From Candidatus Arcticimaribacter sp. UBA7428 (GTDB lineage: Bacteria > Bacteroidota > Bacteroidia > Flavobacteriales > Flavobacteriaceae), in assembly GCA_002477625.1 (NCBI GenBank), contig DLQQ01000079.1:1-19758 (forward strand): 19,758 nt of DNA. Reading direction: 5' to 3'. Numbering within the stretch: position 1 is the first letter of the stretch; the number at the start of each line of letters is the position of its first letter. Below the pieces are notes generated by a model, which saw nothing but the letters and a program-made list of their open reading frames with translations, did not search any database and was not told the DNA's origin. Shown here in pieces: positions 15,407 to 19,758 of this stretch. A program made the position numbers and the translations under genes.

Positions 15407-16369
15407 TTATTCGTTTTGCTTAAACGAGGATATAATCGTGTTCAGTTCGAACATATAATCGCGTTTATTTAAAGACGGTGCAAAGGCAAAACCTTCAACA
15501 ATGATCCATCGGTCATTCTTTTCGTCTTTGACCTTATAGTTTACAAAGGGTCCGGCCATAAAATCTTTTTTTACTTCCCACATTCCTTTTGTCAAATAGG
15601 CTTCTTTTCCATCCAATTCTGTCTTGTATAGATAGGGAAGATAAGCTTGTTCTGTGATCATATGGCTGCCGGGTAATCTCCCCGGAACATATAGTTTTCC
15701 AATAGAATCCCGCATATTCTTTATCTGAGTTAATGGATTGGAAGAGACGGATTTTAAAGGAAGTGAATACACAATCAGGTTCAATGTTCCTTTTTGTACG
15801 GGTTTTTCAATCCAAGTGAAGTTCGTGGTGTCTTTAACTGTTTTATAGGCCGAGGGATAAGTCAAACTTATCTTGAATCGGTTTTCGAGCGTGTTCTCGT
15901 TTGCTTTGGCCTTTTTAATCCTTCTCAGCTTTTCTTTGCGTTCATTTTCTTGAAATAACTCTTGAATAAGGGTAGCATTTTCGCGAACATATTCCGCCAT
16001 AAGTTCTTGGTCCTCTCCTTTAAAAAAAGCAACAATTTGTGGCTTTGCAAATTGATCTTGTCTCAATTCGAAAGAAGCTAGGCTGTCTTTTTTAAACCAC
16101 AGGATGTTGCGGCTGTTTCGAGCAAATCCATCAAATGCCTTGGGATGCAGTTGTTTCATGGAAAAACGAGGCTCGTCCGTTGGAAGCCCCTCATAAATAG
16201 TCGCGATTTCGTCTCGAACAGCATCGCCCAAAACACCCTCCCATTGGGCATTGTTCATGACAACGGTTACTTGGTTGAGGTTACCGTTAGAATCAGGAAC
16301 GTACCGTTGCCCTTTTTTTGATGAACAGGCCGTTGCCATGCAAGCTAAAATAAGAATATATTTTTTCAT
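15407..16369 (-). CDS. DUF4837 family lipoprotein
   Basis: A 320-residue secreted protein. The first 15 residues form a short lipoprotein signal (basic M-K-K, hydrophobic core, then A-T-A-C with Cys15 as the likely lipidated residue, followed by S-S-K-K). The rest is soluble, with a Lys/Arg/Glu-rich helical stretch near 135-165 and a beta-rich C-terminal half with W-x-E, L-P-Y-L-Y-K-T and G-M-W-E-V segments. It matches my recollection of DUF4837, a Bacteroidota lipoprotein family of unknown function often near pgk and tatA; I could not run a search. It lies 77 bp downstream of pgk on the same strand, so it may be co-transcribed. No catalytic motif was recognised. Confidence 0.8.
   Translation of the reverse strand: MKKYILILACMATACSSKKGQRYVPDSNGNLNQVTVVMNNAQWEGVLGDAVRDEIATIYEGLPTDEPRFSMKQLHPKAFDGFARNSRNILWFKKDSLASFELRQDQFAKPQIVAFFKGEDQELMAEYVRENATLIQELFQENERKEKLRRIKKAKANENTLENRFKISLTYPSAYKTVKDTTNFTWIEKPVQKGTLNLIVYSLPLKSVSSNPLTQIKNMRDSIGKLYVPGRLPGSHMITEQAYLPYLYKTELDGKEAYLTKGMWEVKKDFMAGPFVNYKVKDEKNDRWIIVEGFAFAPSLNKRDYMFELNTIISSFKQNE
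15411..15427. terminator. short hairpin at the tatA/DUF4837 convergent end
   Basis: A 6-bp perfect inverted repeat (15411-15416 with 15422-15427) with a 5-base loop lies 12 bp beyond the tatA stop and inside the last codons of the DUF4837 gene. There is no T-run on either side. It is a weak candidate for a shared terminator. Confidence 0.25.
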
Positions 16370-16446
16370 AGGGATCTTCCTTTTCTTGGATTATAGTATG
16401 AGCAAAAACCATTCCAATAGCCGCCTGAATTACAAGAGCTGTCGCT

Positions 16447-17634
16447 TTAGTCTCTCAAAGCAGCAATTCCTGGAAGGTCTTTTCCTTCTAAGCTTTCTAG
16501 CATGGCTCCACCTCCGGTAGAAACATAACTCACTCGATTTTCGAAGCCGAATTGTTTTACTGCAGCTACAGAATCTCCTCCTCCTACTAGTGAAAAAGCA
16601 CCTTGAGAAGTGCTTTGAGCAATTGCTTCTCCTAAGGCAATGGTCCCTTTTGCAAAGTTTTCGAATTCAAAAACACCAACAGGTCCATTCCAAAGAATGG
16701 TTTTAGATTGCGCTATAACCGCTCCAAATTTTGCAATACTTTCTGGCCCAGAATCAAGTCCCATCCATTTGTCGGGGATGGATCCTATGGGTGTAATTTG
16801 ACTTTTAGCGTTGTTATCAAAGTCATCGGTGCATACTACGTCTATTGGTAAGTGTATTTGAACATTTTTAGCTGCGGCTTGCTCCAAAAGGTCCTTTGTA
16901 TATTGTAAATAATCATCTTCACAAAGCGAATCACCGATACTTCCGCCCTGGGCTTTAATAAAAGTATAGGCCATTCCTCCTCCAATGATGAGGTGATCGA
17001 TTTTATCGAGAATATTAGCAATGATTGTAATTTTAGAAGAAACTTTTGCTCCTCCTAAGATTGCTAAAACTGGTTTTTCACCGGTCTTCATTACTTGGTC
17101 TATTGCGTTTACTTCTTGCTCTAATAATTTTCCAAAGGCCTTTTTGTTTTGGAAAAAAGAAGCGATGATGGCTGTTGAAGCGTGCGCTCTGTGTGCGGTC
17201 CCAAATGCATCGTTTACATATACCGACCCGAGATTGGATAGTTCTTTCGCGAAATCTTCGTCTCCTTGAGTTTCTTCATCGTAAAAGCGAAGGTTTTCTA
17301 ACAATAAAACCTGTCCGTTCTGAAGAGCGTTGGCGAGTTCTTGAGTTGCCGTTCCGACACAGTCTTGAGCAAAAGTAACAGGGACTTCCAAAATACCGGA
17401 AATGGTTTGTTGAATCTGTTCTAATGAAAATTTAAGGTCTTTGCCTTTTGGACGACCCAGGTGGGACATTAAAATACAGCTACCCCCTTTGGAAAGAATA
17501 TAATCGATCGTAGGTTTTGCAGCACGGATTCTTGTGTCGTCGGTGACCTTTCTCTCCTCATCTATAGGGACATTAAAGTCTACACGTATTAAAACTTTTT
17601 CGTTATTTAGTGAAAGTTTTTCAAGGGTCTTCAT
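16447..17634 (-). CDS. pgk: phosphoglycerate kinase
   Basis: Transfers phosphate between 1,3-bisphosphoglycerate and ADP in glycolysis, and the reverse in gluconeogenesis. It has 395 residues, the usual bacterial length. The N-terminal substrate domain shows R-V-D-F-N-V-P (17-23), S-H-L-G-R-P-K-G, L-L-L-E-N-L-R-F and N-D-A-F-G-T-A-H-R-A-H-A-S. The C-terminal nucleotide domain shows G-G-A-K-V-S-S-K, W-N-G-P-V-G-V-F-E and the G-G-G-D-S loop, ending in the usual S-T-G-G-G-A-M-L-E. All key residues are present. It is divergent from holB, with promoter elements for both in the 96-bp gap. Confidence 0.98.
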   Translation of the reverse strand: MKTLEKLSLNNEKVLIRVDFNVPIDEERKVTDDTRIRAAKPTIDYILSKGGSCILMSHLGRPKGKDLKFSLEQIQQTISGILEVPVTFAQDCVGTATQELANALQNGQVLLLENLRFYDEETQGDEDFAKELSNLGSVYVNDAFGTAHRAHASTAIIASFFQNKKAFGKLLEQEVNAIDQVMKTGEKPVLAILGGAKVSSKITIIANILDKIDHLIIGGGMAYTFIKAQGGSIGDSLCEDDYLQYTKDLLEQAAAKNVQIHLPIDVVCTDDFDNNAKSQITPIGSIPDKWMGLDSGPESIAKFGAVIAQSKTILWNGPVGVFEFENFAKGTIALGEAIAQSTSQGAFSLVGGGDSVAAVKQFGFENRVSYVSTGGGAMLESLEGKDLPGIAALRD

Positions 17635-17651
17635 TTAATAAAATTTTAGGG

Positions 17652-17659
17652 CAAAAATA
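17652..17659 (-). promoter_or_regulatory. -7 promoter element for pgk
   Basis: TATTTTTG on the minus strand matches TAnnTTTG and ends 17 bases before the pgk ATG. No clear -33 TTTG is seen. Confidence 0.55.
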
Positions 17660-17700
17660 GTAGAATAAACCGAAACTATTGCAGCAGGAGCCGAAAGCTT

Positions 17701-17727
17701 TTTGAAATTAAAATTAGATTATCTTTG
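17701..17727 (+). promoter_or_regulatory. holB promoter abutting the start codon
   Basis: TTTG at 17701-17704 (-33) and TATCTTTG at 17720-17727 (-7) are separated by 15 bases. The -7 box ends only 3 bases before the ATG at 17731, so transcription from it would begin at or inside the start codon, giving a leaderless or nearly leaderless message. Confidence 0.5.
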
Positions 17728-17730
17728 AAG

Positions 17731-18873
17731 ATGTTTATCAATCAAATTCGTGGACAAGAGCCATTAAAAAAAACACTGCTTTCTTCTTTACAATCAAGTC
17801 AACTTCCTCATAGTCAGTGTTTTATTGACAGTTCTGGGCGTGGGGGCCTCGCGCTTGCTGTTGCCCTTGCTCTGGAGATTTTGTGGGACGAAGAAAGCCT
17901 TGCGCAACACTTAAACAAGGGAAAAGAGGCATCCTTTTTTCTTGAACACCCCGATTTACATCTTATTTTTCCAGTGGCAACATCTGCTTCTGTTAGCAGC
18001 AAACCCAAATGTTCTGATTACATAAAACAGTTTCGATCCTTTGTAAGTGAAGCCCCTTACGGCGGTTCCAATGATTGGATGCTTTCGATTGGATCTGAAA
18101 ACAAACAGGGAAACATCAGTGTAGATGAGATCGATCTGCTTTTTAAGGCTTTACATTTGAAATCGTTTTCTGGCGGTGCGAAAGTTTGTGTTCTTTGGGG
18201 GGTGGACAAATTGAATGTTCAGTCTGGGAATAAACTGCTAAAATTAATCGAAGAGCCGCCAGAAAAAACCTTCTTTATCTTTGTTGCCGAAAACGAATTG
18301 GACTTACTGCCTACCATCAAATCCCGTTGCCAGCTGTCTTCATTGAAACCGCTAAGCGCTGACAGTATCAAAGAGGAACTGCTAAACCAAGGCTGTGAAG
18401 AAAACCTTGCGGTCTTTTATGCGGCCAATGCCGAAGGGAGCCTGGGTAAAGCATTAGAATCATTCCAAAACACAGAACAGCAAAGAGAATATGAAACCTT
18501 ATTTGTTCAATGTCTGCGTGCTGCATTCAAAGCGAGTGGGAATAAAAGTATTGTAATCGACCTGATGAGCTGGGCAAATACCATGGGGGCTTTAGGGAGA
18601 ACACTTCAAAAGGAGTTTCTCTTGTATAGTCTTCATTTCATTCGTCAGGCATTATTGGTTTCTTATCAAACATCCTCTTTGGTTCATTTTCAATCCCTGA
18701 CTGGTTTTAAAATAGAAAAATTTGCGCCTTTTGTTCATAGTGGAAATGCTCAGGAATTGATCGAATTATTAGAAGAAACTTGTTATGCTGTAGATCGGAA
18801 TGCCAATGGGAAAATTCTTTTTTCCGACTTTGCCTTGCGTATGACCCGTATCCTCAATAAGAAAGAATTGTAA
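17731..18873 (+). CDS. holB: DNA polymerase III clamp-loader subunit delta'
   Basis: A 380-residue clamp-loader subunit of the replicative polymerase; delta' is the stator that helps open and load the beta sliding clamp. It opens with the I-x-G-Q-x3-K-K-T-L pattern (6-16). The P-loop is degenerate (S-S-G-R-G-G-L-A, 34-41, no Lys-Ser/Thr), as expected for a subunit that does not bind ATP. Further on are a W-G-V-D-K-L-N segment (156-162), N-K-L-L-K-L-I-E-E-P-P (167-177) and the S-R-C motif (198-200), whose Arg reaches into a neighbouring subunit. The helical C-terminal collar is present. I chose the ATG at 17731 over an in-frame TTG at 17725 that lies inside the promoter box. Its stop is back to back with that of the methyltransferase. 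Confidence 0.93.
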   Translation: MFINQIRGQEPLKKTLLSSLQSSQLPHSQCFIDSSGRGGLALAVALALEILWDEESLAQHLNKGKEASFFLEHPDLHLIFPVATSASVSSKPKCSDYIKQFRSFVSEAPYGGSNDWMLSIGSENKQGNISVDEIDLLFKALHLKSFSGGAKVCVLWGVDKLNVQSGNKLLKLIEEPPEKTFFIFVAENELDLLPTIKSRCQLSSLKPLSADSIKEELLNQGCEENLAVFYAANAEGSLGKALESFQNTEQQREYETLFVQCLRAAFKASGNKSIVIDLMSWANTMGALGRTLQKEFLLYSLHFIRQALLVSYQTSSLVHFQSLTGFKIEKFAPFVHSGNAQELIELLEETCYAVDRNANGKILFSDFALRMTRILNKKEL

Positions 18874-19713
18874 TTATTTCGCCTTGCGAAATAGATAAAC
18901 CAGTGAAGAATATTCTCCTGTCTTTTTAGCTTTCCAATTGGATTGTAATCCTCTAAAAATTCCTTTGAGTAATGCAAATCGGGAACCTTTGTGCTTTTCG
19001 GATACATAGGCAATATAGAGTGCATCCAAAATGAGTGGATGCTGGGCAATGAGTTCAAAGCCACAAGGCTCAATCAGCTGTTTGATTCCTCTCTGTGAAA
19101 AGTGCCAAAGGTGTCGAGGAACATCATAAGCTGCCCAAAATTCCGCATAATATATCGCATCGAAGGCGTTGAGGTTTGGAACGGCAATCAACAGAATGTC
19201 GTTTGTGTTGAGTCGTTTCTGTATTTCTTGTATACATTGATCCAAGTCCGATACGTGCTCCAGAACATGCCACAGACTAATCAAGTTGAATTTCTCTTGA
19301 GGCAGCTGTTCCCAAGACGATACAACCGTTAGCCCTTTTCGGATTGCTTGATCTCGTGCATAGGTGTTTGTTTCAACACCAAAAGAGGCATAAGCCTTAC
19401 TCGATGTGTATTCCAAAAAGCCTCCTGTTCCGCAACCGTAATCTAAAATAGATGAATTGGCTGGGAGCCATTTTTTGAACATCTTGTGTTTAATACGAAA
19501 CATGTATTTGCGCGCCATTCGGTACAAAAGGCCAACGACACTTTGTTGGGATTCATTGTGTGAAAGATAGGCTGCTGATTCGTAATACGACCCTAGCTTG
19601 TCTGCTGCCGGCTGTGGATGGGTGGACGCATACCCTTTCGACTCATCCCACCGTATTGAAAAAGTTTCTCCGGAAACCAGATAGTCTTGAGTAGAACACA
19701 CCTCCTTTTTCAT
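18874..19713 (-). CDS. class I SAM-dependent methyltransferase
   Basis: A 279-residue protein with an N-terminal cap (1-85) containing the V-S-G-E-x-F and P-x-P-x2-D-K-L-x-S-Y-Y-E-S pattern of a Bacteroidota methyltransferase family. A Rossmann-fold catalytic core follows: motif I L-D-Y-G-C-G-T-G (90-97), an acidic residue after the second strand (V-E-T), W-H-V-L-E-H-V, and V-P-N-L-N. The H-L-W-H-F-S segment and a long C-terminal helical part resemble ubiquinone-biosynthesis-like and glycan O-methyltransferases. The substrate is unknown. The last codons form a perfect hairpin at the boundary with holB. The start is preceded at about 14 bp by a parS site. A 10-base perfect anti-Shine-Dalgarno complement lies inside codons 2-5, which is unusual for this group. 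Confidence 0.88.
   Translation of the reverse strand: MKKEVCSTQDYLVSGETFSIRWDESKGYASTHPQPAADKLGSYYESAAYLSHNESQQSVVGLLYRMARKYMFRIKHKMFKKWLPANSSILDYGCGTGGFLEYTSSKAYASFGVETNTYARDQAIRKGLTVVSSWEQLPQEKFNLISLWHVLEHVSDLDQCIQEIQKRLNTNDILLIAVPNLNAFDAIYYAEFWAAYDVPRHLWHFSQRGIKQLIEPCGFELIAQHPLILDALYIAYVSEKHKGSRFALLKGIFRGLQSNWKAKKTGEYSSLVYLFRKAK
18875..18893. terminator. hairpin at the holB/methyltransferase convergent end
   Basis: A perfect 8-bp inverted repeat (18875-18882 with 18886-18893) has a 3-base loop. It overlaps the methyltransferase stop codon (18874-18876), directly after the holB stop (18871-18873). Position suggests a shared 3'-end signal; no T-run follows on either strand. Confidence 0.45.
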
Positions 19714-19727
19714 ACACGTTTTGTTTA

Positions 19728-19743
19728 TGTTCCACGTGAAACA
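19728..19743. promoter_or_regulatory. parS: parS site (ParB-binding chromosome segregation site)
   Basis: TGTTCCACGTGAAACA is an exact match to the general bacterial parS consensus TGTTnCACGTGAAACA. One more complementary base on each side makes an 18-bp near-palindrome (19727-19744). ParB (Spo0J) binds and spreads from such sites, which cluster near the replication origin in most bacteria. It lies in the gap upstream of the methyltransferase. Confidence 0.78.
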
Positions 19744-19758
19744 TTATCTTCCCAGCTT

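Noticed and set aside
17725-17730. TTG start adding two residues to holB
   Set aside because: The codon lies within the -7 promoter box. The ATG two codons later fits the family start.
1-19758. CRISPR array, tRNA or rRNA genes, insertion sequences, phage or toxin-antitoxin genes
   Set aside because: I looked for regular repeats, transposase or integrase motifs, cloverleaf-like segments and small paired genes, and saw none that I could support.

Overview
The window looks like chromosome from a marine-type Flavobacteriia (Bacteroidota). Three lines of evidence point there. Several proteins belong to families I know mainly from this group (DUF6427, DUF6341, DUF4837, a PaaE-like reductase). At least six genes are preceded by the Bacteroidota -7 promoter element TAnnTTTG with short leaders. 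Base composition is moderately AT-rich, and most genes lack a Shine-Dalgarno sequence. No rRNA, tRNA, CRISPR array, insertion sequence or phage gene was seen.

Layout. 1-478: 3' end of a PaaE-like ferredoxin reductase. 487-2414 (minus): a family 4 glycosyltransferase and a DUF6427 membrane protein. 2602-3822 (plus): a WbbL-like family 2 glycosyltransferase and a small DUF6341 membrane protein, whose 3' end overlaps purD (minus, 3817-5088). 5089-5667: the only long non-coding stretch, with a G-rich patch near the purD promoter. 5668-8094 (plus): a family 3 beta-glucosidase-type hydrolase with an EF-hand-like loop. 8117-15093 (minus): a tightly packed apparent operon reading M23 peptidase, GH3 (auxin-type) acyl-amido synthetase, rmlB, rmlA, rmlC, rmlD, a family 2 glycosyltransferase, and a broken ugd fused to a cyclase fragment. 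15202-15399 (plus): tatA. 15407-17634 (minus): a DUF4837 lipoprotein and pgk. 17731-18873 (plus): holB. 18874-19713 (minus): a SAM methyltransferase, with a canonical ParB-binding parS site just upstream, which suggests an origin-proximal position.

How the genes work together. The central block makes dTDP-L-rhamnose from glucose-1-phosphate (RmlA, RmlB, RmlC, RmlD), transcribed with an envelope peptidase and an acyl-adenylating enzyme. The neighbouring glycosyltransferases, one of them rhamnosyltransferase-like, probably use such sugars in cell-surface glycans. The distal end of the operon is eroded. RmlD appears to lack about 25-40 C-terminal residues, the next glycosyltransferase starts with TTG inside the rmlD stop codon, and ugd carries four in-frame TAA codons with no frameshift before joining the tail of an unrelated cyclase gene. 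I read this as the remnant of a larger exopolysaccharide locus that suffered a deletion. The housekeeping genes (purD, pgk, holB, tatA) look intact.

I did not find a clearly new multi-gene system. The observations most worth following up are the nonsense-only decay of ugd, the truncated rmlD junction, the coupling of the acyl-amido synthetase to rhamnose synthesis, and the parS site.
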